Positions 10,658 through 27,056 are shown, counted from the first letter of the stretch. The stretch is 30,953 nt of DNA from Cylindrobasidium torrendii FP15055 ss-10 (GCA_000934385.1 KN880706.1:1-30953), one strand, 5' to 3'. Made by a program: numbers and translations. Notes: generated by a model from the letters alone, not told the origin.

Positions 10658-11061
10658 ATAGACCGCTTTCAGGTTATGTACAAGTAGACGTGATGCGCAC
10701 ATGTAAAGTTTAGTTATCTCTTTCAAAATGGTCATCTTCGGGTTTTTACAAATTGTCTGGCACTTCGATTAAGCTACCTGCAGAGAAATCACAACCTCGT
10801 CACATAAATATTCCTTTTACGCACACTTTCGAACGATGGAGGCTTACTTAATGGCCCATTGTCCCCATGAGCCAATCATGTATCGAGAATTCGCCGATCC
10901 TGGGGAAGCATCCGATCAGGAACAACCCCACACTCCGCGCCGGCACTCCTAAAATCGGGCCGGTGGGCAGCCGCCAATGGCCATGTTTCCGTTCTGGTCA
11001 TTTATAACCCCGCACTTGGCGCTTTCCACCACCACCCCCACAGGCGTACTTAGAGGCGATC
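10658..11061. other. Intergenic region between the lyase and flavocytochrome genes
   Basis: Four hundred bases hold the lyase 3' untranslated region and the promoter of the next gene. A TATA-like TTTATAA is at 11001-11007, about 55 bases before the flavocytochrome ATG, followed by a run of CCACC repeats near 11028-11040. No additional gene is visible. Confidence 0.5.
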
Positions 11062-13266
11062 ATGGCCAAAATTCTCTCAGGAAAGGAGGTTGCGACGCAC
11101 AACACGCGCGAGGATTGCTGGATTATTGTGCATGGTGTGTAACGCCTGCAGGGAGGCCAATGTCCAATGTTGATACTTTTTGCAGGCAAGGCATACGATG
11201 TCACCGACTTTCTTCCTGGTGCGTCACCAGCATTCTCTCACTGACATGGGTCTAATCGAATATGCAGAACATCCTGGTTCGTATCTACCGACCTGTCATT
11301 CCAATCTTGCTTACCTGGTTATAGGCGGAAGCAAGATTATTCTCAAGTATGCAGGCAAAGACGCGACGTATGCTCACAACTCAATGCCTGTGCACCTTAG
11401 TCACCTTTCTCCAGAGCGGAATACGACCCAATCCATCCTCCGGACGCCATTACTACAAACCTCCCGCCCGAGAAGCAGTATGTTCTCTCCCAGCCGTCCT
11501 GCAGTCTACCTAACGGCCTGTAGCCTTGGCTCTGTAGCACCAGATACCGTTGAGAAGGTCGAAATCACCATCACGGACGAAGAGAAGGCGCGGCAAGGAC
11601 GTGTTGCGTTGCGGCCATCGCTGAGTGAAGTGCTGAACTTGCATGACTTTGAGGTGCGCTCCCTGCCCTCTCCTACGCGCCTGCACTAACTCTATACAGA
11701 CTATCGCTCGCCTTGTGATGCCTGAGAAAGCATGGGCGTACTATTCCTCTGCCGCGGACGATGAAATTACGCACCGTGAGAATCATGCAGCTTATCATCG
11801 GTATGCTTTCGATGATGATTGTCCCCACTGCATATTCATATTTCGCCATTAGGATCTGGTTCAGGCCTCGTATTATGCGGGATGTTACACAGGTGGACTG
11901 GTCAACCACAATCCTTGGCCAGAAATCCAGCATGCCAGTCTACATTGTGCGCTAACCACTCATACTCCAACTCCAACTCTCAAGCTCATACTTCCATAGT
12001 CTGCCACTGCGCTCGGAAAGCTCGGGCATCCGGACGGAGAACTTAACCTCACGCGGGCAGCTGGAAAACACGGTGTGATTCAGATGGTTAGCTTGGGCGC
12101 CCGAATTCCAGCTTTTACTCCTAACCTTTGTTTTTAGATCCCCACACTCGCGTCATGCTCGTTTGACCAAATCATGGATGCTGCAGTCCCTGGCCAGACA
12201 CAATTCTTCCAGCTCTACGTGAACAAGGACAGGGCTGTCACCAAAAGGATAGTCCAGCACGCCGAGGCGCGTGGTATCAAGGGCTTGTTCATCACGGTCG
12301 ATGCTCCGCAATTGGGGCGCAGGGAAAAGGTTGGACTACCTTGGGACCTCCGGATTCAACTAACAATTTCTTCAGGATATGCGTCAGAAATTTGAGGCAG
12401 AGGATCCATCCGAGGTGACCAAGGCAGGCTCAGATGGTGTCGACCGTTCGCAAGGAGCGGCGCGAGCGATAAGCGTGGGTGAAATTGAAATGTTGAACGG
12501 CGAATGAACTCATACGTGCGTTGCAGTCATTTATTGACCCTGGCCTCAATTGGGATGATCTTAAATGGTTCAAATCGATCACCAAGAGTATGCTTCGCCC
12601 ATCTTTACGCATTCATCGACACTGACATGCCCGCGTGTAGTGCCCATAATTCTGAAGGGCGTGCAGTGCTGGGAAGACGCACTGGAGGCATATGATCGAG
12701 GATGCGCGGGTGTCGTTCTCTCCAACCACGGTGGACGCCAGCTCGAGTTTTCGCGGTCAGGCATTGAGGTCCTGGCCGAAGTTGTGGACCACCTCAAGAG
12801 GGCAAGGAAGTTGACTTTCCCGAACGAGAAGTTCCAGCTCTTTGTGGATGGTGGTGTCCGTCGTGCAACAGACGTCCTGAAAGCCGTAGCCCTCGGCGCA
12901 ACGGCGGTGGGCGTTGGCAGGCCGTTCATCTACGCCTTCTCGGCATACGGCACTGAGGGTGTCGACCATGCCCTCCAGATCCTACACGTTTGTGTCCTCC
13001 CCACAAGCTCAGCAGCGTTGCTCATGTATGGTGCAGGATGAGTTCGAGATGAATATGCGTTTACTGGGAGCCCCATCGTTGAAGAATGTTGTGCCCGAGA
13101 TGGTCGACACAACTCACATTGGCTCGCACATAGTATCGGTGCCAGATGACAGACTGTACATGTCTAACTGTGAGTTTGCCATCCATTTTGCCTGTATGAT
13201 GAAGCTCATAGCTTTTCAGACGAGTCTTTGCGTACGGCCGAGTTAAAGGCCAAGTCGAAACTGTAG
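11062..13266 (+). CDS. Flavocytochrome b2-type FMN-dependent 2-hydroxyacid dehydrogenase with C-terminal SKL (glyoxylate or L-lactate dehydrogenase)
   Basis: Oxidises a short 2-hydroxy (or hydrated 2-oxo) acid with FMN and passes electrons to a fused cytochrome b5 haem. Predicted 503 residues in 15 exons: 11062-11134, 11186-11218, 11268-11276, 11325-11367, 11415-11477, 11524-11653, 11700-11800, 11853-11946, 12000-12086, 12138-12329, 12376-12474, 12527-12587, 12641-12987, 13037-13169, 13220-13266 (1512 nt, in frame). The b5 domain (1 to about 80) has both haem ligands, H37 in EHPGG and H60 in IHPPD. The FMN domain shows YYSSAADDE (Y132), SATALGKLG, QLYVN (Y238), TVDAPQLG (D266), LKGV (K334), SNHGGRQLE (H358, R361) and VGVGRPFIYA. 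Yeast Cyb2 carries a long mitochondrial presequence; here the b5 domain begins at residue 1 and the chain ends in KSKL, a canonical PTS1. This suggests a peroxisomal enzyme like the glyoxylate dehydrogenase of oxalate-forming wood-rot fungi. A 9-nt micro-exon encodes the first haem ligand. Confidence 0.93.
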
Positions 13267-13682
13267 GATCAGAATCTGGAGGACTGTATCTTGGATATGT
13301 ATCATGTATGTAGGATAGACAGTCTCAAGAAACATCACGACCCGTTTACTAGTAGTTAGTTCCCAAGGATTTGTTGCTCAAGCGTTTTGCCTGAAATTTT
13401 TATGGCTCCCCGCGCGCTACCCTTGGTGACAGCGCGACAGTTGCTAGCTGCTGGTCATAAATTTGAGCAGAATTATCTCTGATTTTTCAACTTGTATGCA
13501 GGTTGCCCTCGGACCCGATCTTCTACTGCCCACGCGTATCTCAAAGTCTGCTTGACTCCGACGATAACCTTCGGACATTTGCTCACTCCGCTACTCTCTG
13601 CTCCCCCTGGATTTCCAATCAACTACTGGAGTATAAATACTTGTCGCCATGATAGCAAAGTCAAGTCCTCACTTCCCCAACG
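13267..13682. other. Promoter region of the first ABC transporter, with TATA box
   Basis: The TATA box TATAAATA is at 13632-13639, 44-51 bases before the ATG at 13683, with a CT-rich stretch just upstream (about 13590-13615). The rest carries the flavocytochrome 3' untranslated region. No other gene is seen. Confidence 0.55.
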
Positions 13683-16600
13683 ATGGAGGCCTTCGAAAAG
13701 GAGATAGTGATTGCGTTGGGCGCTTGTGGGGTGGCCAGCATCGCGACATTCGTTCTTACGCGTCCGCGGGAAGCCGGTGTTCAGCTGCCTGAAGACGACA
13801 CGGTTGGCCATGACCCATTCGACGTTGCGCGTCCAATTGATTTTGAGGAAGGAACGCATATAGACGAGGAGGCATTTTGGCGCAGGGTGCGTGATATGTC
13901 CATCCCAGAAATCTATGCTTACAGAGCCTCAGGTGGGCTTTAGGAAGACGGCGACAGCCAGCGCGCTTGCCATCGCGCTCCTCTCTGAAGCGGCGCGTCT
14001 GGTATCAGCGCTTGCGGATGCTTTACCACAAGAAACAATTGTTATATGCGTAGGGCGCGTCGTATTCGCAGCCTATCTATTTGCTTTGGCCATCCGCGCC
14101 ATTCGCCAGTCCACCATTCATCCACATTACGAGTCCATAATGCACATCACGGTCCTGTCACTGGCTACAGTGCTCGTCCTGCTCATTGCCGCTCTGGTTC
14201 CCTCAACGCCAACACTGCCCTTGCGATGGTCACAGCCCGTGGCATTTGCGTTCTACGCTCTCGCGGGTTTCGTCGCCATGCATACGCCGACTGCTCCGCG
14301 GATGCACTTCAACCCAGAAGACATTTACAGTCCCAAAGCAATCAAGTCTGTTACAAACTATCACAATGTCAGCGGGGCGACTGGTGAGCTCAGCGGACCG
14401 CGCGATTATGTAGTCTTAACTGTGGACAGGTGCATCTCCTTGGGAGTCTATGTGGTTTACCTATACCAATGAGGTTATGATCCTCAGCAACACCGCCGAC
14501 AGTGTTGAAGTCGCCGACCTCCCCATCGTCCCAGTCACAATGCGCGCCGTCCTCAACTATACCGCTTTCCGCAAGACCCTTCAGGCAACACAGTCAGGGT
14601 TTTGGATTTTTCGTCCTGGATCAGGTCGCAACCTAGCCTATAGTCTGCTTCGCCTCAATATTGGCCTGTTCATCGCAGAGATTTTGCTGGCGGTAGCAAA
14701 CGCCATCTTCATCTTCATTCCACCGCTATTCTTGCAGAAGTTTATCCAGTATCTGGAGGCGGATCGTGAGCGTACGGATACAAGATGGGGATGGGCTTTC
14801 GCCGTAGGACTATTTTCCAGCAAGTTCGCGGGTTACATGAGTGCGTTTCTCCTGTACTTGTCTTCCCTCGCTAATAATCTCTAGTCAACAATCAGCTCTG
14901 GTCCTTTTCTACTGTGACGTTGAAGAACAAAATTTCTTTGCAACTTACTTCAGCCATATTCGCCAAGACTCTCGTCCGGAAAGATGTTGCATCCTCGGGC
15001 TCTACAAACAAGGACAGTGACACCGATTTAAACAAGGCGGAAGATGCCTTCAGTAGCAAGGCTCAAGTCCTCACACTGATGTTCAGTGATACAGACCGTA
15101 TTGCGATGATCACCAAGCATATCTACAACCTAACAGGTGCAGCCTGAACCGCTTCGAGCTGACATGGTCATTAATCAGAGCCTCCCCAGACTCGCCAACG
15201 GTCATAATATTCGCGACACTCTTCCTTTACAAGCTTCTGGGCGTGTCCTGCTTCTTTGGAATCGGAGTGGCCTGTCTATTCCTCCCTCTCAATCATTTTG
15301 CTGGCTCTGTCGTTGTTGGTGCGCAGGAGCGTCTCATGTCAGCACGGGACAAGCGCGTTGCTCTCATGAACGAACTACTTGGTGCGATCCGTATGCTCAA
15401 AGTGGGTGCTATTCTTCTACCGCCGTAACGACAAAACATTGATTCTAGATGCCAAGTTCATGGCTTGGGAACGGAGCTTTGCTACCAAAGTTGTGGAAAT
15501 CCGTGAGCAAGAGCTCAAGCATCAGCGAATGAACTATGTAATCGAGGTATAGCCATATGTTGAGACTTAGACTACCTACTAAACCTTGTCGAAGGTGTTG
15601 TGGAAGTCACTATGGTATGCATCACACACCTTACAAAACTGTTATTCAATATCACCTAGGATTGCTTCGCCTATTCTAGTGACGCTCACATCGTTTTGGC
15701 ATTTCACTCTCGTCCGTGAACAGGTGCTAACGCCTTCTATTGCGTTCACATCCATTGTCGGTGAGGGCGCATCCCCGGACCATACGAGTGCTTGCCTTAC
15801 ACCATGCTTCAGTTTTCAATCATCTCAAGCATTCACTAAATGCACTTCCGGAGATTTTTATTCCTCTGCTTCAGGCAAGAAGAAAAGTTCATGCGTGTCT
15901 TCACTATAACTGAACCTTCTGGCCACAGGTCGCCGTGTCTGTTCGTCGCATCGAGAAATACCTTGATTCCGCGGAAGTCGAGCATTCCATCCGACCTGGT
16001 GTCCAGCCGGAAACAGTCGCACTCCAATCGTGTACAGTGGCTTGGCCACATACTTCTACTTCGCTCCCACAGACACAGCGGCGGAAGCCTTTCACATTAC
16101 AAGACCTCAACATTGAGTTTCCCAAGGGAGGATTGTCGCTTGTGTGCGGAAAGCTTGGGTCTGGCAAGACATTGCTACTTCACGGTTGGTTGTTGCATTG
16201 TTCGAACTGTTTTCTTAGACTAACATCATTGCAGCTCTCCTTGGCGAAGCGGATGTCCTAAGTGGAAAAATTCTCTGTCCGCGATCTCCTCCGGACGCGC
16301 TTGCAAATCTTATTCCCTGCAAGGCCAGTAAACAATGGATTGTTCAAGATATTTGCGCCTACGTTCCCCAAGTCAGTTGTTCTTGCTCCAACAATGTTAC
16401 TCCTGCTAAAACAGCGCAGACATCTTGGCTCCGCAATGCCTCCATCAAAGACAACATCTTGTTCAGCCTTCCTTACGACGAGAATCGGTATCAAAAGACC
16501 CTTGAAGCCTGCGCCCTTAATGCAGACCTCGCTTTACTGGAGGACGGCGATGATTCTGAAGTAGGCGAGAAGGGCGTGAGTGCACACCCCCTCGCTTTTG

Positions 16601-19397
16601 TGCGCATAACCAACTGCACAACAGATCAACTTGTCTGGAGGACAGCGTGCGAGGATATCTTTGGCGAGGGCCATATACTCTCGTGCATCAGTCTTGTTTC
16701 TCGACGATGTCCTGTCCGCTGTGGACGCCCATACAGCACATCATCTTTATCACCGTTGCCTGAAGGGCGAACTCATGTTCGAGCGCACCATCATATTGGT
16801 GTCCCATCATGTCCAACTTTGCGTTAGCGGGGCACAGTACGTCGTGGCTCTCGACAACGGAGTGCTGAAATTTGCTGGGGACCGCGAGGCATTTATGGCA
16901 TCCGAGATTAAACATGTTCTTCTTCAGACAGCTTATGCGGACGACGACGTTACTGAAGTCATTCAACCGGGTACGGAGGGAATGTCGTTAGACAAGGTCC
17001 CAGAATCGATGGCGACAGTCGCAGTCAAAAGGGCGCCAAGGAGGGTCATTGAAGATGAGGCCCGTCAAGTCGGCCACGTCGATCGCGATGTCTGGCTAAC
17101 ATACGTACTTGCCTGTGGTCGTTGGCTCTTCTGGCCATTCTTCTGCATCATATTTGTTATCGGCGCACTTATGGCTGTCGCGGAAACAGGCTGGGTCAAG
17201 CATTGGTCTGATGCTGGGTCAAACCAGGCTGACGAGGAAGCACATCCACCCATACACTACATCCGTATATATGCTTTGGTTTGTCTACTCCCATTGAAAA
17301 TCAAATCCATACTAACAGCGTTTCAGGTGTGCTTCAGCGGTCTCATCGTCAACACCATCCGGTGGGGTATCCTCTGTATGTATCCTGGCTCATACAGCCG
17401 TCTGTTGTATGCTTATTGGGATATAGACGCTGGTTCGATACAGGCATCACGTACACTTCACGCCCGTCTGCTCGAGTCCATTCTCTTCGCGGGACTGAGG
17501 TTTCACACGACCACCTCGCGCGGCAGCCTACTCAATCGCTTCGCAAAGGACATGGAAGTGTTGGATAGTGAGCTCGGCGATACTGGGGGAAACACAGTCA
17601 TTTTTTCCTTGTCCTTTGTGACTTCGCTGGTCACCCTTTGTGTTGTTGGAGGCTGGCAGTTTATCATCCCACTCGTTTGTCTGGTGGGATTGTACTATGA
17701 TAGTGGGTACAGCAGTCACTGCCTGTGCCGAAAAGACTAACAACGCGCAGCTGCGCGGATGTATGGGCAAGTGTCCCGAGACTTACGCCGACTAAGCTCA
17801 ATCACTCGTTCACCCCAATATGCCATTGTCGACGAGACCATTACTGGCGTCCCCGTCATCCGGGCATTTGGTGCATCATCCAATATCTTGAGGGACATGC
17901 TTCGCATTGTAGACACGGTAAGTACGTCCTCGAGCCGGACTAGTGGGATACTTGACGTCACAAGCACTCACAATGGTCGTAGAACGCCAACCCATCGAAC
18001 TGGATGTGGGCCGGTAAGCGTTTATATCTCGGGATACTGTCTTGACCTGACAATAATGACAGTCAATCGTTGGATGACCATCAGATTGGATGTTATATCA
18101 TGCTCTGCCATTGCACTTGTTGCTATTTACGCCATCTTCCTCCCTCGACTGGACGCCTCCTTGGTGGGATTCGCCCTCACCTTCGCCGATCTCCTCCCCG
18201 ACGACGTGCTGTCCCTCGTACGCACCTTTGTGGGTCTCGAGCAGTCAATGGTTGCACTTGAACGCATCAAAGAATACTCAGAGCTGCCGCGCGAGCCACC
18301 CGAGTTCATGGAGCCTCGTCCACCCAAGTTATGGCCACAAGCAGGAAAGATTGAGGTGAAGGATCTTGCTATCCGATATGCCGTGAGTACTTTCTTGAGA
18401 CAAATGGTGGCTAGAGCTCATTTCTGTCAGCCCGACCTCCCAAATGTGCTGCATGGTCTGACATTCGACATTAAGCCTGGCGAGAAGGTCGGGATTCTTG
18501 GCCGCACCGGGTCCGGGAAGAGCACCATTGCCATGTCGTTCTTCCGCTTCGTAGAACCTACCGAAGGAAGCATTGCCATTGACGGACTGGATATCTCCTC
18601 GATTGGTCTAACGGACCTGCGGAGCAGACTCACCATCATTCCTCGTGCGCTGCTTTGGCTTTCTTGCGTGGCATTATCTAACCGCGCGCGTGTGTAGAGG
18701 ATCCAACAATATTGAGTGGAACGTTGCGCTCAACGCTAGACGTTTTTGATGAATATCAGGACGCCGAAATCGTATGTACAATAACGTGTTTGGCTTGCCT
18801 GTGGAACCTCACCACTCATAGTTTGAAGCCCTCCGCCGAGTACACCTCATCCCGTCGGGCGATGCAGACCAATCTGTCGAGGATTTTGCCAGTAATGTCT
18901 TCCGTAACCTGGACTCTCCCATATCCGAGAATGGCGACAATTTTTCTGCTGGAGAGAAACAATTATTGTGCATGGCGCGCGCAATCTTGAAGAGGTCGCG
19001 AGTGGTTATTATGGATGAGGCTACATCCAGCATTGACAATGGGATGGACCAGCTTATTGGCAAGACTATTCGAGAGTGCGTTCACGATTCATTGCCGAAG
19101 GACAACGCGCTCACACATCGAAGCGAATTTTCGAAGAGTACCATCTTGACCATAGCCCACCGTTTACGCACAGTGATTGACTTTGACCGTATTATGGTGC
19201 TCGAAAACGGGCGCATAGTGGAATTCGACAGGTTCGCTCAGCCTCGATATATGGGATCCATTTTGTGCTCACGCCGCATTCACAGCCCATCCATACTGCT
19301 CCAAAATGAACAGTCGCGATTCCATGGCCTCTGTTCTGCGACCGGAAAGGAAGAGTTTCTGGCCCTCAAATCTTTGGCAGCGCTGACCAGGCGCTGA
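13683..19397 (+). CDS. Full-length ABCC (MRP/multidrug-resistance-type) ABC transporter, copy 1
   Basis: Membrane ATP-driven exporter of organic anions or conjugates (family role; substrate unknown), predicted 1536 residues. Exons: 13683-13886, 13933-14383, 14430-14840, 14885-15136, 15190-15401, 15457-15546, 15595-15614, 15660-15760, 15813-15874, 15929-16184, 16235-16371, 16420-16575, 16625-17278, 17327-17375, 17427-17702, 17751-17917, 17983-18013, 18063-18382, 18431-18644, 18698-18771, 18822-19075, 19124-19231, 19286-19397 (4611 nt, in frame). Order: hydrophobic N-terminal segments, TMD1, NBD1, TMD2, NBD2. NBD1: Walker A GKLGSGKT (675-682), LSGGQ (787-791), Walker B LFLDD with Asp where the catalytic Glu usually sits, then SHHVQ in the H-loop. 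NBD2: GRTGSGKS (1307-1314), signature FSAGEKQ (1420-1426), Walker B IMDEA with catalytic Glu (E1445), AHRLRT. A non-catalytic NBD1 paired with a catalytic NBD2 is normal for ABCC proteins. The intron at 15875-15928 uses a GC donor. The copy is intact. Confidence 0.94.
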
Positions 19398-19731
19398 CGG
19401 AGTAGATGTAGAAGTACTTCTTGTTAAGATGCTTGTCAAGGTCTCAACAACACAGTCACTTCCACAAGAAAACACCACATGAGACATCATGAAGTGATGA
19501 ACAACTAGTGCTGCTCTTTCAGCTACTGAATGATGAAGCAAAATGGCTTTTATCGAGTGAGTGCTATTATGTCCGAATTGGGGGTCCGCGCCCGGTTCCG
19601 ATACATCCATGCTTCACGGACCGCCCAGAGGTTGACTCGAACAGTGTCTTGCCAGCCTGCCACTGACTACACCACGGACCAGCACTTGTTTTTGCGCGGC
19701 TATTCATCGTTCAAAAAGGCAAAGTAAATTT
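19398..19731. other. 3' flank of ABC copy 1
   Basis: This stretch follows the stop of copy 1 and would hold its 3' untranslated region. Short frames show no motif and I see no gene. Confidence 0.4.
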
Positions 19732-19862
19732 GGAGTTTTCGAGACCCAGAAATCTTTCTAAAACAAGATGTAAAGGTACAAAACACAGCATTGGTCAGCA
19801 ATTGGTCAGCAAGTGCCCATTCCCACACGCTTTTAATGAAGTTTCTGGGTTTCAAAAACTTC
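19732..19862. repeat. Imperfect inverted repeat between the two ABC genes
   Basis: The left arm at about 19732-19763 (core GAGACCCAGAAATC) matches the reverse complement of the right arm at about 19831-19862 (core GTTTCTGGGTTTC) with a few mismatches over some 30 bases. The spacer is about 70 bases. It could be a small foldback or MITE relic, or a hairpin in the copy-1 transcript; no target-site duplication was identified. Confidence 0.45.
19790..19811. promoter_or_regulatory. Tandem 11-bp repeat carrying two inverted CCAAT boxes
   Basis: ATTGGTCAGCA occurs twice back to back, each copy containing ATTGG (CCAAT on the minus strand). It lies about 220-240 bases upstream of ABC copy 2, inside the spacer of the inverted repeat. 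Binding by the CCAAT-binding HAP complex is possible but unproven. Confidence 0.4.
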
Positions 19863-19980
19863 AAGTTTTCACCTTGTTTTGTCAGTGTATTTGCTGCGGG
19901 AAAACAAGTGGTGTTCCGTGGTGCTAGCGTCTTGACTACGGATTTGCCGAGGCTGTGCCCCTAACACAATGCAGCCTGTT

Positions 19981-19989
19981 GCATAAATA
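19981..19989 (+). promoter_or_regulatory. TATA-like box of ABC copy 2
   Basis: GCATAAATA about 40-48 bases before the ATG at 20029, the same spacing as the TATA box of copy 1. Confidence 0.5.
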
Positions 19990-20028
19990 TCCACTCGTCG
20001 AGCGCACACCTTATTTTCCGCCCGCCCC

Positions 20029-25756
<5,728 letters not shown>

Positions 25757-25785
25757 TACACTTTGAATACACTCATACAGCGCAA

Positions 25786-26637
25786 TCACGAAATATACAT
25801 CGAGTCGTTGTCCGACCTGTACATCAACGTGAAGAGCCCACCGCCTAATACCAGTCCTGTGCACACACTCGTGAAGACACTCACGCTGAGAGGCTGCATT
25901 GCCCAAGCATAACAGACAATGCCCGTCACTGCCAGTGTGAACCCAGTTATTGAAGTAAAGATGCAGAACGAATGCAGCCGACTGAGGAGTCCAATGGGCG
26001 GCTCTCTGCTGAACGGACCCATCTGAACGAGGTGTGGGTTCCGAGACCATACTGGAGGTGTGGAGGTATTCGATGGTTGAATCTTGAGAGGACCTGGTCG
26101 TGGGTCGGTTGGTGGGGTTGCGATGTGCTTCTCTGCCATGTCGATAATGATAGAGCCGGGTTCTCTGTGTTGGGAATGAGGCTGCTCTCCTCGTGCGATC
26201 TGCTCCTCCTTCTTGGCTACTCTGACCTTGAAGCTGATGAGAAAGAACGCCGCTATGAATGAGACAAAGGCTGGTGATGCTGCATGAGATATTTTGAAAA
26301 GCATTAGAAGTGTCGACACATACACGCGTTGGCGTGCATGATTAGTCCACCGAGAAGGGCGGCGTTACATGCAGACAACCAATTGGAGCTGTCATTACGG
26401 TCACTGGGTGTTGTTGTTTGCAGCATACCGGCTTCGACTGAGGCAAAGAATGTAGTGATGAGTGAGATTAGTTGAAACCGGTCGTTCTGTGATGCATGAA
26501 TAGGCGCGCTTGCTACTCGTTGATGAGCTCCTTACCCAGGATGAAATGAGGTCTTTCAATGCCTGTCGACGGGCTTCTTCGTCCACTTCATCTTGCTCTT
26601 CCTGGGTCGAGCGTGAAGGCGCTATAAACGTCGGCAT
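25786..26637 (-). CDS. Small multipass membrane protein, uncharacterised
   Basis: Predicted 252 residues; exons 26637-26536, 26486-26324, 26279-25786 (759 nt, in frame). I recognise no functional domain. Visible order: an acidic then basic N-terminus (TQEEQDEVDEEARRQ), a first hydrophobic helix in FQLISLITTFFASVEAGML, a second around NAALLGGLIMHANA, a third in AFVSFIAAFFLISFKV ending in a basic KVRVAKKEE stretch, a Pro-rich loop of about 75 residues, then two hydrophobic segments near the C-terminus (FCIFTSITGFTLAVTGIVCYAW and a Gly-rich VCTGLVLGGGLFTLMY). The layout, with a cytosolic-looking charged head followed by FFAS-VEA, resembles an uncharacterised membrane family I associate with basidiomycetes (from memory). 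The start is the first ATG of the only frame chaining to these exons. Confidence 0.75.
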
Positions 26638-27056
26638 CCAAGATTCTATTGGCTAGGCTGGGACGTTTACCTTTCATAGCGGCTGGGCTATCGACATATC
26701 TATCCGCGTATACAGGACGTGCGCTATGGTTTGAGCGTCGGAACATTGTCGAGCTGGATATTGGGTAAAAAGCGGCTAGCTAATGAAAGCTTTAGAAAGG
26801 CGGGTAACGGTGATGGTTGGTGTTCAAGCTGCTCGGTGCCAGAGAACGTCCGACTCCCAAACACATACGGGTACGTATGTAATCTATTCCAAAAACGCCA
26901 AGTTCAGAGATCAAAGGGCGGCAAACGCTGTCCAAATTATGCTGTCATAATATCCAAACTGGGTATCCCGGAGGAGTCAGCTAAATACTCCGTAGTCCAT
27001 TGTTCGCAATCCGTTGTGGCCGCTCAACTCGACTCTTGGATGCTTTACTTTATTCA
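26638..27056. other. Intergenic region
   Basis: It lies upstream of the small membrane-protein gene and downstream of the next minus-strand gene. A plus-strand frame at 26719-27135 is open but has no motif, overlaps the 3' end of a supported gene, and looks spurious. Nothing else is seen. Confidence 0.5.

Noticed and set aside
19076..19123. Apparent in-frame insertion before the NBD2 H-loop in ABC copy 1
   Set aside because: It is a 48-nt intron (GTGCGT...AAG) at the same place as the intron at 25446-25495 in copy 2; splicing gives RDEFSKST, matching REEFVKST.
13887..19285. Apparent stop codons and frameshifts within ABC copy 1
   Set aside because: Every break is removed by a short intron at a position shared with copy 2, and the exons sum to a whole number of codons.
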